In this document: positions 52,661 to 62,225 of the stretch, piece after piece | How positions within the stretch are numbered: the stretch's first letter is position 1 | Layout of the letters: each line of letters starts with the position of its first letter | Source: Streptomyces sp. NBC_01439 | GTDB lineage: Bacteria > Actinomycetota > Actinomycetes > Streptomycetales > Streptomycetaceae | Direction: 5' to 3' | NCBI RefSeq assembly: GCF_036227605.1 | Contig: NZ_CP109487.1 | Coordinates: 3,546,001 to 3,610,000 of the forward strand | Length of the DNA: 64,000 bases | The notes under the pieces: model-generated | The model's input: the letters and a program-made list of their open reading frames with translations, nothing else | What the model was told of the DNA's origin: nothing | Database searches by the model: none | Made by a program: the position numbers and the translations under genes

Positions 52661-55039
52661 GTGACCATCGCGCCTTCCGCACCGCGCGCCGAGTCCACTT
52701 CTGGCGACAACACCGAGGGCCCGGGGGCCACGCTGCTGCGTACCCTCACCGAACTGACGGCGGACCTCCCCGACACCGACCCCGGCCGGGTCGCGGCCTC
52801 CGCGCTGCGCGGCCGCAGCTCCGCGGCCGACGACGCCGAACTGCGCGGGCTGGCCACGGAGGCCGCCGCCGGTCTGATCTCGGAGGACCCGGCCTACTCC
52901 CGGCTCGCCGCCCGCCTGCTGACGCTGGCCGTGCGCGACGAGGCCGCGAGCCAGGGCTCCACCTCCTTCTCGGCCTCCGTCGAGGTCGGCCACCGCGAGG
53001 GCCTCATCGCCGACCGCACCGCCGAGTTCGTCCGCACCCACGCGGCCCGGCTCGACTCGCTCGTCGAGCTGACCCTCGCCGAGGGCGCCGACGACCGCTT
53101 CGGCTTCTTCGGTCTGCGCACCCTGCACAGCCGCTACCTGCTGCGCCACCCGATCACCCGTCAGGTCATCGAGACCCCGCAGTACTTCATGCTGCGCGTG
53201 GCCTGCGGCCTGGCCGCCGACGAGAGCGTCCAGGCAGTGGAGGAAGTGGCCTCGCTGTACCGGCTGATGAGCCGCCTGGACTACCTGCCGTCCTCCCCCA
53301 CGCTCTTCAACTCCGGCACCCGGCACCCGCAGATGTCCTCCTGCTACCTGCTGGACTCCCCGCTGGACGAGCTCGACTCGATCTACGACCGCTACCACCA
53401 GGTCGCGCGCCTGTCCAAGCACGCCGGCGGCATCGGCCTCTCGTACTCCCGCATCCGCGCCCGCGGTTCGCTGATCCGCGGCACCAACGGCCACTCCAAC
53501 GGCATCGTGCCGTTCCTGAAGACCCTCGACGCCTCCGTCGCCGCCGTGAACCAGGGTGGCCGCCGCAAGGGCGCCGCCGCCGTCTACCTGGAGACCTGGC
53601 ACGCGGACATCGAGGAGTTCCTGGAGCTCCGCGACAACACCGGTGAGGACCAGCGCCGCACCCACAACCTGAACCTGGCCCACTGGGTGCCGGACGAGTT
53701 CATGCGCCGCGTGAACGCAGACGCCGAGTGGTCGCTGTTCTCCCCGGCCGACGTGCCCGAGCTGGTCGACCTGTGGGGCGACGAGTTCGACGCCGCCTAC
53801 CGCAAGGCCGAGGCGGACGGCCTGGCCCGCAAGACCATGCCGGCGCGCGACCTGTACGGCCGGATGATGCGCACCCTCGCGCAGACCGGCCAGGGCTGGA
53901 TGACCTTCAAGGACGCCTCCAACCGCACGGCGAACCAGACGGCCGAGCCGGGCACCGTCGTGCACTCCTCGAACCTGTGCACCGAGATCATCGAGGTCAC
54001 CAACGACGGCGAGACGGCCGTCTGCAACCTCGGTTCGGTCAACCTGGGCGCGTTCGTCGTGGACGGCGAGATCGACTGGGAGCGGATCGACGAGACCGTC
54101 CGCACGGCCGTCACCTTCCTCGACCGCGTCGTGGACATCAACTTCTACCCGACCGAGCAGGCCGGCCGCTCCAACGCCCGCTGGCGCCCGGTGGGCCTGG
54201 GCGCGATGGGCCTCCAGGACGTCTTCTTCAAGCTGAAGCTGCCCTTCGACTCTCCCGAGGCGAAGGCCCTGTCCACCAAGCTCTCCGAGCGCATCATGCT
54301 GGCCGCCTACGAGGCCTCCTGCGACCTCGCCGAGCGCAGCGGCCCGCTCCCGGCCTGGGAGCAGACCCGTACCGCCCGCGGTGTCCTGCACCCCGACCAC
54401 TACGACGTCGAGCTGAACTGGCCGGAGCGCTGGGATGCGCTGCGCGCCCGCGTCGCCGAGACCGGCATGCGCAACTCCCTGCTCCTGGCCATCGCCCCGA
54501 CGGCCACGATCGCCTCGATCGCCGGCGTGTACGAGTGCATCGAGCCGCAGGTCTCCAACCTCTTCAAGCGCGAGACGCTCAGCGGTGAGTTCCTCCAGGT
54601 GAACGGCTACCTGGTGGAGGAGCTGAAGCAGCTCGGCGTGTGGGACGCCCAGACCCGCGAGGCGCTGCGCGACTCCTCCGGCTCGGTCCAGGGCTTCGGC
54701 TGGATCCCGGCCGAGGTCCGCGAGCTGTACCGCACGGCGTGGGAGATCCCGCAGCGCGGTCTGATCGACATGGCGGCGGCCCGTACGCCGTTCCTCGACC
54801 AGTCGCAGTCGCTGAACCTGTTCCTGGAGACGCCCACCATCGGCAAGCTCAGCTCGATGTACGCGTACGCCTGGAAGCAGGGTCTGAAGACCACCTACTA
54901 CCTGCGTTCGCGCCCGGCGACGAAGATCGCCCGCGCCGCGCAGGCGGCCACCCCCGTCGAGCTGCCGCAGGCGGTCGCCGACGCCGAGGCGCTGGCCTGC
55001 TCCCTTGAGAACCCCGAGTCCTGCGAGGCCTGCCAGTAA
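52661..55039 (+). CDS. nrdA: Ribonucleotide reductase class Ia alpha subunit (792 aa)
   Basis: Makes deoxyribonucleotides. Active cysteines: SSCYLLDSPLDELD and SSNLCTEIIEVTND; NLGSVNLGAF follows. The C-terminal redox pair is SCEACQ. The radical-path tyrosines are in TTYYLRSRPATK. The N-terminal ATP-cone start (V-x-K-R-D-G) is not visible; the first 60 residues are Ser/Ala/Thr-rich. GTG start at 52661 with GGGAGAG upstream, below a B12 riboswitch and NrdR boxes. TAATG overlap with nrdB. Confidence 0.95.
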   Translation: MTIAPSAPRAESTSGDNTEGPGATLLRTLTELTADLPDTDPGRVAASALRGRSSAADDAELRGLATEAAAGLISEDPAYSRLAARLLTLAVRDEAASQGSTSFSASVEVGHREGLIADRTAEFVRTHAARLDSLVELTLAEGADDRFGFFGLRTLHSRYLLRHPITRQVIETPQYFMLRVACGLAADESVQAVEEVASLYRLMSRLDYLPSSPTLFNSGTRHPQMSSCYLLDSPLDELDSIYDRYHQVARLSKHAGGIGLSYSRIRARGSLIRGTNGHSNGIVPFLKTLDASVAAVNQGGRRKGAAAVYLETWHADIEEFLELRDNTGEDQRRTHNLNLAHWVPDEFMRRVNADAEWSLFSPADVPELVDLWGDEFDAAYRKAEADGLARKTMPARDLYGRMMRTLAQTGQGWMTFKDASNRTANQTAEPGTVVHSSNLCTEIIEVTNDGETAVCNLGSVNLGAFVVDGEIDWERIDETVRTAVTFLDRVVDINFYPTEQAGRSNARWRPVGLGAMGLQDVFFKLKLPFDSPEAKALSTKLSERIMLAAYEASCDLAERSGPLPAWEQTRTARGVLHPDHYDVELNWPERWDALRARVAETGMRNSLLLAIAPTATIASIAGVYECIEPQVSNLFKRETLSGEFLQVNGYLVEELKQLGVWDAQTREALRDSSGSVQGFGWIPAEVRELYRTAWEIPQRGLIDMAAARTPFLDQSQSLNLFLETPTIGKLSSMYAYAWKQGLKTTYYLRSRPATKIARAAQAATPVELPQAVADAEALACSLENPESCEACQ

Positions 55040-56055
55040 TGAGCTCCAACGACAACAAGAACCTCCTGGACCCGGGCTTCGAGCTCACGCTGCGCCCGAT
55101 GCGCTACCCGGACTTCTACGAGCGCTACCGGGACGCAATCAAGAACACCTGGACCGTCGAGGAGGTCGACCTCCACTCGGACGTCGCGGACCTCGCGAAG
55201 CTGACGCCCTCCGAGCAGCACATGATCGGCCGACTGGTCGCGTTCTTCGCGACGGGCGACTCGATCGTCTCGAACAACCTGGTGCTGACGCTCTACAAGC
55301 ACATCAACTCCCCGGAGGCGCGCCTGTACCTGTCGCGCCAGCTGTTCGAGGAGGCCGTGCACGTCCAGTTCTACCTGACGCTGCTCGACACCTACCTGCC
55401 CGACCCGGACGACCGCGCGGCGGCCTTCGACGCGGTCGAGGAGATCCCCTCCATCCGCGAGAAGGCGCAGTTCTGCTTCAAGTGGATGGACTCGGTCGAG
55501 AAGATCGACCGGCTGGAGACGGCCGCCGACCGCCGCCGCTTCCTGCTGAACCTGATCTGCTTCGCCGCGTGCATCGAGGGCCTGTTCTTCTACGGCGCCT
55601 TCGCGTACGTGTACTGGTTCCGCTCGCGCGGTCTGCTGCACGGCCTGGCCACCGGCACCAACTGGGTCTTCCGTGACGAGACCATGCACATGAACTTCGC
55701 CTTCGAGGTCGTGGACACGGTCCGCAAGGAGGAGCCGGAGCTCTTCGACGACGCCCTCCAGCAGCAGGTCACCGACATGCTCAAGGAGGCCGTGGAGGCG
55801 GAGCTGCAGTTCGGCCGCGACCTGTGCGGTGACGGCCTGCCGGGCATGAACACCGAGTCGATGCGCGAGTACCTGGAGTGCGTCGCGGACCAGCGCCTGG
55901 TCCGTCTGGGCTTCCCGCCGGTGTACGGCTCGCAGAACCCGTTCTCCTTCATGGAGCTGCAGGGCGTGCAGGAGCTGACGAACTTCTTCGAGCGCCGTCC
56001 GTCGGCCTACCAGGTCGCGGTCGAGGGCACGGTGGACCTGGACGAGGACTTCTAG
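55039..56055 (+). CDS. nrdB: Ribonucleotide reductase class Ia beta subunit (338 aa)
   Basis: Radical-generating subunit. Metal ligands are in FFATGDSIVSNN, EEAVHVQFYLTL and RDETMHMNFAFE; the C-terminus ends VEGTVDLDEDF, the peptide that docks to the alpha subunit. The start is coupled to nrdA (TAATG). Di-iron or Mn/Fe cofactor cannot be separated by eye. Confidence 0.95.
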   Translation: MSSNDNKNLLDPGFELTLRPMRYPDFYERYRDAIKNTWTVEEVDLHSDVADLAKLTPSEQHMIGRLVAFFATGDSIVSNNLVLTLYKHINSPEARLYLSRQLFEEAVHVQFYLTLLDTYLPDPDDRAAAFDAVEEIPSIREKAQFCFKWMDSVEKIDRLETAADRRRFLLNLICFAACIEGLFFYGAFAYVYWFRSRGLLHGLATGTNWVFRDETMHMNFAFEVVDTVRKEEPELFDDALQQQVTDMLKEAVEAELQFGRDLCGDGLPGMNTESMREYLECVADQRLVRLGFPPVYGSQNPFSFMELQGVQELTNFFERRPSAYQVAVEGTVDLDEDF

Positions 56056-56145
56056 TACTTCACGTACGTCAAGGGGTTCCGGGGAAGTGACCGGGGAGCC
56101 GGGATGCGGGGTTTCCGTGTCCCGGCTTCTCGCGTTCCCCGGTGG

Positions 56146-56373
56146 TCAGTGGGCGATGGGGCCCCAGTACCTGCGGGCGGAGGGCCGGAAGGTGCGCCGG
56201 CGCGGGGTGGGCGGGAGGCCGCCCGCACGCTGGCGGGGGAGCCACACGAGCCGGGTCGCGACGGCCCGGATCTGCTGGTCGATCCGCCGGTCGCGCAGGA
56301 TCCCGTACAGGCTGGGCCCGAGCAGGAGGGCGGCGATGGCGAGGACGGCGAGGTAGTTCACGAAGGTGGTCAT
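56146..56373 (-). CDS. Small one-helix membrane protein (75 aa)
   Basis: The N-terminus MTTFVNYLAVLAIAALLLGPSL forms one membrane segment; the remaining 50 residues are basic (GILRDRRIDQQIRAVATR, LPPTPRRRTFRPSARR). Function unknown. It is divergent from the AraC-type gene, with 81 bases that contain a 9-bp inverted repeat. It is convergent with nrdB. Confidence 0.72.
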   Translation of the reverse strand: MTTFVNYLAVLAIAALLLGPSLYGILRDRRIDQQIRAVATRLVWLPRQRAGGLPPTPRRRTFRPSARRYWGPIAH

Positions 56374-56408
56374 AGCTCTACTGTCCGCCTGATCGCCCAT
56401 GATCGACA

Positions 56409-56445
56409 GTGGCAGTACTGTCATAGAAGACCGAATTACTGCCAC
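56409..56445. promoter_or_regulatory. GTGGCAGTA inverted repeat, possible operator
   Basis: GTGGCAGTA (56409-56417) and TACTGCCAC (56437-56445), perfect complements with 19 bases between, lie just before the AraC-type gene and beside the divergent membrane protein start. Likely an autoregulatory site; which protein binds is inference. Confidence 0.6.
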
Positions 56446-56454
56446 ACTGGGGTC

Positions 56455-57420
56455 ATGCTGAACAACGTGGCCGTGGCCCTCGTCGACGGAGTCGCCCCCT
56501 TCGAGCTGGGGATCTTCTGCGAGGTGTTCGGAATCGATCGCAGTGACATGGGCGTACCGGTGTACGACTTCGCCGTGTGCGCGGCGGAGGACGGGCCCCT
56601 GACCGTGGGCGGGGGCGCTTTCGGGATCACCCCCGCGCACGGACTGGAGCGACTGGAGGAGGCCGACCTCGTCTGTCTGCCGGCCGCCGGTGACGCCGCC
56701 GCACGCATCTATCCCGAGCCGCTGCTGGCGGCCCTGCGCCGGGCCGTGGACCGGGGTGCACGGGTCCTCAGCGTGTGCAGCGGGGCCTACGTCCTCGGCG
56801 CCGCCGGGCTGCTGGACGGCCGCCGGTGCACCACGCACTGGATGCACGCCGCGGCCCTGACCCGCCGCTTCCCGCGGGCCGTCGTCGACCCGGACGTGCT
56901 CTACGTGGACGAGGGTTCGGTGATCACTGCCGCCGGCACGGCCTCGGGCATCGACGCGTGCCTGCACGTGGTCCGCCAGGAACACGGGGCCGAGGTGGCC
57001 AACATCATCGCGCGCAGGATGGTCGTACCGCCGCACCGGGACGGCGGACAGGCCCAGTTCATCCAGCGACCGTTGCCGCGCACGGCCTGTGACACGGTGG
57101 GCGAGGTGATCGAGTGGATGGCCCGCCACCTGGACGAGGAGATCACCGTCGAGCAGCTCGCGGAGCGCGCGCACATGTCCCCGCGGACCTTCGCCCGCCG
57201 CTTCCTCCAGGAGACCGGCACCACCCCGTACAAGTGGGTGCTGCGCCAGCGGGTCCTGCTGGCGCAGGAGCTGCTGGAGTCGACCGGCGAGACGGTGGAC
57301 GCGATCGCCGGCCGCTGCGGCTTCGGCAACGCGGCGGCCCTGCGCCATCACTTCCTGCGGACCCTGGGCACCACGCCGAACTCGTTCCGGCGCGCCTTCC
57401 GGGGCCCGCAGGCCGCCTAG
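56455..57420 (+). CDS. nrdS: GlxA-like AraC-family regulator, likely NrdS (321 aa)
   Basis: N-terminal DJ-1/PfpI-like domain (VALVDGVAPFELGIFCEVFGID, SVCSGAYVLGAAGLLDG) and C-terminal AraC HTH pair (VEQLAERAHMSPRTFARRF, AIAGRCGFGNAAALRHHF). In S. coelicolor nrdS, an AraC-like gene, follows nrdAB; the place here agrees, though a small reverse-strand gene lies between. The ATG at 56455 sits next to a strong inverted repeat. The signal is unknown. Confidence 0.88.
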   Translation: MLNNVAVALVDGVAPFELGIFCEVFGIDRSDMGVPVYDFAVCAAEDGPLTVGGGAFGITPAHGLERLEEADLVCLPAAGDAAARIYPEPLLAALRRAVDRGARVLSVCSGAYVLGAAGLLDGRRCTTHWMHAAALTRRFPRAVVDPDVLYVDEGSVITAAGTASGIDACLHVVRQEHGAEVANIIARRMVVPPHRDGGQAQFIQRPLPRTACDTVGEVIEWMARHLDEEITVEQLAERAHMSPRTFARRFLQETGTTPYKWVLRQRVLLAQELLESTGETVDAIAGRCGFGNAAALRHHFLRTLGTTPNSFRRAFRGPQAA

Positions 57421-57425
57421 GCCGA

Positions 57426-58061
57426 TCAGGCGTTGGGGACGGTCTCGTAGCGCGGGGTGCCCTCTTCCATCTGGCGGAGGGCGTCCTTGCGGTCGCGCTT
57501 CGAGAGGCGGTCGATGTAGAGGTAGCCGTACAGGTGGTCGGTCTCGTGCTGCAGGCAGCGGGCGAAGTAGCCGGTGCCGCGCACCTTGATCGGGTTGCCC
57601 TGCGCGTCCTGGCCCTCGACCTCGGCGTAGTCCGGGCGGGCCAGCGAGGCGTACGCCGTCGGGACCGACAGGCAGCCCTCGTTCGAGTCGTCCAGCACCC
57701 GCGCGCCGGCCGGCAGCTCGATCAGCTTCGGGTTGACGACGACACCGGTGTGCCGCTTGCCGTCGTCGTCCGGGCAGTCGTAGACGAAGACCTTGGCGTC
57801 CACGCCGATCTGGTTCGCGGCCAGGCCGACGCCCTCGGCGGCCTTCTGGCTGGCGAACATGTCGTCGATCAGCTGCGCCAGTTCGTCGCCGAACTCGGTG
57901 ACGTCCTTGCACTCCCGGTGCAGGACCGGGTTGCCGACCACGGTGATCGGACGGGCCGTGCCGCGCTGACGGTGGGCGAGCTCGCGCGCCTCACAGTCCT
58001 CGGTGTCCACGACGTACCCGTCGTTCACGCCCTCGACAACCTCGTTCTCCTGCTGCGCCAT
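57426..58061 (-). CDS. def: Peptide deformylase (211 aa)
   Basis: Removes the N-terminal formyl group. The three motifs are present: [17 protein letters not shown] and QHETDHLYG, the last with the HExxH-type metal site. Long N-terminal tail of about 40 residues. Start ATG 58061 ([11 protein letters not shown]) is preferred to 58094. It is convergent with the AraC-type gene, five bases between stops. Confidence 0.94.
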   Translation of the reverse strand: MAQQENEVVEGVNDGYVVDTEDCEARELAHRQRGTARPITVVGNPVLHRECKDVTEFGDELAQLIDDMFASQKAAEGVGLAANQIGVDAKVFVYDCPDDDGKRHTGVVVNPKLIELPAGARVLDDSNEGCLSVPTAYASLARPDYAEVEGQDAQGNPIKVRGTGYFARCLQHETDHLYGYLYIDRLSKRDRKDALRQMEEGTPRYETVPNA

Positions 58062-58143
58062 GTCCGCCGTACGCCTTCCGTAAGTGCCGGTCACCGATGG
58101 CCGTGGTGGCCACCGATGTGCCCGTACAGCCTACGGCCCCGGG

Positions 58144-59133
58144 TCAGCAGACTTCTTCGAGATCCCGCCACTCCCTGGTATCCGGGCTGTCCGCGACCCA
58201 GCCGTCGAGCAGTCCGCGCACCAGACCGGCCGGTGCCGCGATCCCGCACTCGCGCTCGGGGACCCACAGGGAGCCGGAGCCGGCCGTACGGTGCCCGAGC
58301 GGTCCGGGATGGCCCGGCTCGCTGTGGTCGTGCGGATCGAGGTGCTGCTCACCGTCGCCCTCGTCGCTCGGCATCTCGCTCTCCGAGCAGGTCCGGCACA
58401 GCAGCCGCACCGACGAGGACCAGTCCTCGGCGGCGAATCCGGCGTCCGAGGCCAGCTGCTCCAGCGCGTCGCGGTCCGCCTCGGTGGCCGCCTCCAGCAG
58501 CACCACCCAGGTCGGCACCGGGGACGGCGCCCACAGCTCGATCTCGTCGAACACGGGGTAGGAGGGCCCGGCGGCGGTCATCCGCTCGCCGTGCGGGACC
58601 CCGTCGTGGAGCACGACCTCGCCCCAGCGCCGCCCCGAGGAGGGCAGCGGGATCGACAGGACCTCCAGCCGGGCCGGGTCCAGCCGGCGGCCCCAGACCA
58701 CCTCGGCCTCGCCCTCGGGCGAGAGCCGAACGGCGGCGCTGCCGAGCTCCATCCCGACCGGCTCGCTCGCCCCCGCCGCGTCCCCGGGCACCTTCAGCCC
58801 GTACGCCTGCCAGGCCCGCCGGGCCAGCGGCCAGTCCTGCAGCGCGGTGGCGGCGATCCCCACGTTCCACCAGTCCGGGGCGCCCGTCTCACGGTCCAGC
58901 AGGGCCACGGCACGCAGCCCGGCGGCCCGCGCCTGCTCCCAGTCGTGCCGGAACTTGTGCAGCAGGGCCAGATTGAACCAGGACTCGGACAGCCAGGGCT
59001 CCAGGTCCGCCGCTCTGGTCAGCAGCGCGCCCGCGTCCTCGTACCGACCGTCGCCGATCAGCGTGAACGCGCGGTCGGTGGCCTGCCGCCACGAGGCGGA
59101 GGGCCGATGCCGTACCTTCCCGAAGATCCTCAC
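58144..59133 (-). CDS. TPR-containing protein (329 aa)
   Basis: The N-terminal 100 residues contain two TPR-type repeats (RAFTLIGDGRYEDAGALLTRA, WFNLALLHKFRHDWEQARA). The rest is a beta-rich domain with Trp and acidic motifs (RRWGEVVLHDGVPH, FDEIELWAPSPVPTWV) ending in a Cys-rich tail with CRTCSESEMPS. Start GTG 59133. Unrecognised function; next to peptide deformylase. Confidence 0.8.
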   Translation of the reverse strand: MRIFGKVRHRPSASWRQATDRAFTLIGDGRYEDAGALLTRAADLEPWLSESWFNLALLHKFRHDWEQARAAGLRAVALLDRETGAPDWWNVGIAATALQDWPLARRAWQAYGLKVPGDAAGASEPVGMELGSAAVRLSPEGEAEVVWGRRLDPARLEVLSIPLPSSGRRWGEVVLHDGVPHGERMTAAGPSYPVFDEIELWAPSPVPTWVVLLEAATEADRDALEQLASDAGFAAEDWSSSVRLLCRTCSESEMPSDEGDGEQHLDPHDHSEPGHPGPLGHRTAGSGSLWVPERECGIAAPAGLVRGLLDGWVADSPDTREWRDLEEVC

Positions 59134-59263
59134 GATTCCCGCCTGCCTGGGGGCACCTCCCAGCGGTTGCTGGGGACAACGGTGCAGCCTTGCGGACACT
59201 CCTACGGTCCCTCTTACTGGCATCCAACCATGCCCACTCGGACGGCCGCTCATTACCCATGGG

Positions 59264-60523
59264 TTACCCAGGCGGGACGGGCACCACTCTGCCACGTCCG
59301 CCCCTGGCCAGAACCCTTGCCAGGCACTCCACGACCTCCGGCTGGTAATCATGCCCGGTGCCCAGACGGAGCCGCTCCAGGGCGGCCAGTGAGCCAGCCG
59401 GGTGACGGCTCCCGCCGACCAAATCGTCGTACGCGTTCACCGTACGCACGATCCGGGCCGCCGTGGGCTGCTCACGGTACGGATCCGCCTGCCGCTCCAC
59501 CACCACGGCGACCTCGGCCGGCACCCCGGTCTGCCGGGCCACCTCCCCGCCCAGCTCGGCGATCCGGCGGGCTTCACCGTCGGGCAGCCCGGCCGTGGCC
59601 CCGTCCGGGACCGGGTCGACGAGGGAGAGCTGCCCGATGTCGTGCATCAGGGCGGCGTACTCCAGCACCGTGAGCTCCCGCTCCGACAGGCCCAGCTCCC
59701 GGCCGACGGCGCAGCTCAGGGCGGCCACCCGGCGGGAGTGGCCCGGCCGGGTGCAGCCGGCGATCTCGGTGGCGCGGGCCAGCGAGGTGATGGTCTGGCG
59801 GTAGGTGGTGCGGATCGCGGTGATCCGGTGGAAGGACAGCTGGGTCAGCAGCAGCGGCACGCTGAAGACGGTGATGGCCCACAGGCCCGCGACGGCCGCG
59901 CCGAGCGCCATCACGACCCCGGTGGCACAGATGGCCGAGCCGACGCCGAGCTGGGAGCGCAGTTCGTCGTGGAGCAGCGGGCCGTACGGCCGCCCGGTCC
60001 GGGCCCCGGCGAGGGCGGCGGCGAGCACGGCGTCGCACAGGGCGGTGAGGCCGAGGAGGAAGAGCAGGAAGCCGACGAGGTACGGGCCCTGGCCGACCCA
60101 CTGCTCCAGTCGGCCCGAGTTGTAGAGCGGCTGGAAACAGGCGGCGGCGAAGGCGACCGTGAGCACCCGGCGGGACAGGTGGTCGAGGGCGGGGCCGCGG
60201 CCGCGGGCGATGTGCGGGACGATCCCGGGGAGGACGGCCGCGACGACGACCGCGACGGTCTGGAGCACCCCGTGGTGGGTGGGCTGTCCGGCGTTCTGGC
60301 CGAGCAGGGCGTAGGCCAGGGCTCCGGCGGAGCCGAGCGGTGCGGGGTGGCGGCCGAGGGGGTCCTGGCGGTCCCGGCGGGCGACCTCCCCTACGGTGAT
60401 CAGGGCGGCGAAGGCGAGGGCGGCGCCGGGCTCGGCGAGGCCGGTCCACAGGGTGTGGCCGAGTGCGGCGGCGGTGAGCACCCCGGCGGCCCCCCGCACG
60501 GTCCACGCGGCCGGGCCCCTCAT
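59264..60523 (-). CDS. Membrane HD-domain protein (419 aa)
   Basis: Six or more hydrophobic segments fill residues 1-230. A C-terminal HD phosphohydrolase-like domain follows (GHSRRVAALSCAV, MHDIGQLSLVDPVPD). The HD pair is in HDIG; the GYP segment of its neighbour is absent. The ATG overlaps the upstream HD-GYP gene by four bases (ATGA). Probably a signalling partner of that protein; substrate not determined. Confidence 0.82.
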   Translation of the reverse strand: MRGPAAWTVRGAAGVLTAAALGHTLWTGLAEPGAALAFAALITVGEVARRDRQDPLGRHPAPLGSAGALAYALLGQNAGQPTHHGVLQTVAVVVAAVLPGIVPHIARGRGPALDHLSRRVLTVAFAAACFQPLYNSGRLEQWVGQGPYLVGFLLFLLGLTALCDAVLAAALAGARTGRPYGPLLHDELRSQLGVGSAICATGVVMALGAAVAGLWAITVFSVPLLLTQLSFHRITAIRTTYRQTITSLARATEIAGCTRPGHSRRVAALSCAVGRELGLSERELTVLEYAALMHDIGQLSLVDPVPDGATAGLPDGEARRIAELGGEVARQTGVPAEVAVVVERQADPYREQPTAARIVRTVNAYDDLVGGSRHPAGSLAALERLRLGTGHDYQPEVVECLARVLARGGRGRVVPVPPG

Positions 60524-62025
60524 CCGCCCGCCCCGGTGCCGTCCGCGTCCAGCCCGGCCCCGCCGGCGGGGCCGGGGGCCGCGGGGACCCTGTCCGGCGG
60601 TGGGGCCGCTGCGACCGGACGGGAGCCCTGTTCCGGCATCCCGGCCAGGGCCGAGGGCACCGGCACCGGCCCCGCGGAAGCGGCAGCGGCAGCCGCCGGG
60701 ATCACCTGGAGGTCCTCGTCCGAGGTCACCACCGGGTGCCAGCCGGTCCGGCCGATCGCGTCGACCAGCGCCCGCACCATCGAGGGGTCGAACTGCACCC
60801 CCGCGCACCGTTCCAGCTCCGCCAGGGCGACCGGCACCGGGCGGGCCCGGCTGTACGAGCGGGTCGAGGTCATCGCGTCGAAGGCGTCCGCGACCGCCAC
60901 GACCCGGGCCAGTACCGGGATCTGCTCACCGGTCAGGCCGTACGGATAACCGGAGCCGTCGACGCGCTCGTGGTGGTGCAGGATCGCGGACCGAGCCTCG
61001 CCGAGGAAGCCGATGCCGCGCACCATCTCGTGCCCGTACTCGGGGTGCAGTTCGATGATCCGGCGCTCCTGCGGGGTGAGCGGCCCGTCCTTGCGCAGCA
61101 GCCGGGTCGGGACGCCGAGTTTGCCCACGTCGTGCAGGATCCCGGCGATGCGGACCGTCTCCAGCCGGTCCTCCGTCATGCCCAGCTCGCGGGCGATCAT
61201 CGTGGAGGCCTGACCGACCCGTTCGCTGTGACCCCGTGTGTAGCGGTCCTTGATGTCGACGGCCTGGACGAGGGCGCGGATGGTCGCCTGGTGGGCGGTG
61301 CGCTCGCGGTGGTACTGGGCGAAGACCCAGCAGGAGATGTACATCGGCAGCAGGACGAGCAGCGCGGCCGGGGGCCCGTAGGGGCTGCGCCACATGACGG
61401 CCATCATCAGGCCGGCGAGGCCGTGGACGCAGTGCGGGGCGAGGGATGAGGTCAGGAGCCCGCGCCAGGCGGTGGCGGCCGGGCGGCGTTCGGCGACGGC
61501 CAGGATACCGCCGTCGAGGACGGTGAGCACCAAGCAGAAGGCGATGGCCGCGGCCGTCGCGGGAAGCAGCACGGAGGGGAAGTCGGCCGGTCCTACGAGG
61601 GGCCCGGAGCCGGCGAGGGACCCGGAGCTGAGTGTGGCCGGGCCGCGCAGCAGCCCGTAGGCCTGGCCCGCGACCCAGGCCGCTGTCGCCTGCTGCGCGC
61701 CGTGCCACAGGCGGCGCACCCGGGCGGGTCGCTGGACGACGGTGCCCGCGAGCCCTCCGGGCAGGGCCACGAGCGCGGCGGCGGCGGGCGGCAGCAGGAA
61801 GACGGCGGCGAGGACCACGGGGAAGAAGGGGCCGATGCCCTCCGGCACCCGGCTGCGCAGCGGCGGGCAGGCCTTGAGGAGTTCGCCACCGAGGTAGAGC
61901 ACGGCAAGCGGGGCCACGGCCGCCCAGGGCGTACCGGAATCCGTGAGGGCGGGGGTGGTGCACGCGACGGCAGCGAGAACGGCGCACAGGATGAATCCGC
62001 GCGCCCCCGGCGGAAGTGCCCGCAT
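60520..62025 (-). CDS. Membrane HD-GYP domain protein (501 aa)
   Basis: An N-terminal membrane domain of several segments is followed by an HD-GYP domain: GILHDVGKLGVP, HPEYGHEMV and HHHERVDGSGYPYGLTG (the GYP signature). Such proteins usually cleave cyclic di-GMP. A disordered Pro/Ala-rich tail of about 70 residues ends the protein. The ATG at 62025 is chosen over the longer frame to 62121. Coupled to the HD protein that follows. Confidence 0.88.
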   Translation of the reverse strand: MRALPPGARGFILCAVLAAVACTTPALTDSGTPWAAVAPLAVLYLGGELLKACPPLRSRVPEGIGPFFPVVLAAVFLLPPAAAALVALPGGLAGTVVQRPARVRRLWHGAQQATAAWVAGQAYGLLRGPATLSSGSLAGSGPLVGPADFPSVLLPATAAAIAFCLVLTVLDGGILAVAERRPAATAWRGLLTSSLAPHCVHGLAGLMMAVMWRSPYGPPAALLVLLPMYISCWVFAQYHRERTAHQATIRALVQAVDIKDRYTRGHSERVGQASTMIARELGMTEDRLETVRIAGILHDVGKLGVPTRLLRKDGPLTPQERRIIELHPEYGHEMVRGIGFLGEARSAILHHHERVDGSGYPYGLTGEQIPVLARVVAVADAFDAMTSTRSYSRARPVPVALAELERCAGVQFDPSMVRALVDAIGRTGWHPVVTSDEDLQVIPAAAAAASAGPVPVPSALAGMPEQGSRPVAAAPPPDRVPAAPGPAGGAGLDADGTGAGG

Positions 62026-62225
62026 GGCGCTCTCCTCCCCTGTGCCGTGCACACCGGCTGCTGAATCGAGCCAGCACCGAATGGGGAGAATAGGTGGGGC
62101 CCGGAGCGAGGTGGGCCACATTTCGGCATTGGGCCATGCGGGCGCCCCCGGATTAGCACATTCGGGTGAATGAACTGCTCTTCCGGGGGCGGGTGTTCCG
62201 TCGTCTAGCCGGTCACCGGCGCGGG

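Noticed and set aside
52472..54400. 642-aa minus-strand frame over nrdA
   Set aside because: Antisense of a certain gene; also crosses the riboswitch.
58144..59352. 402-aa long form of the TPR protein
   Set aside because: The extra N-terminus is Trp/Arg/Pro-rich with no domain; GTG at 59133 fits better.
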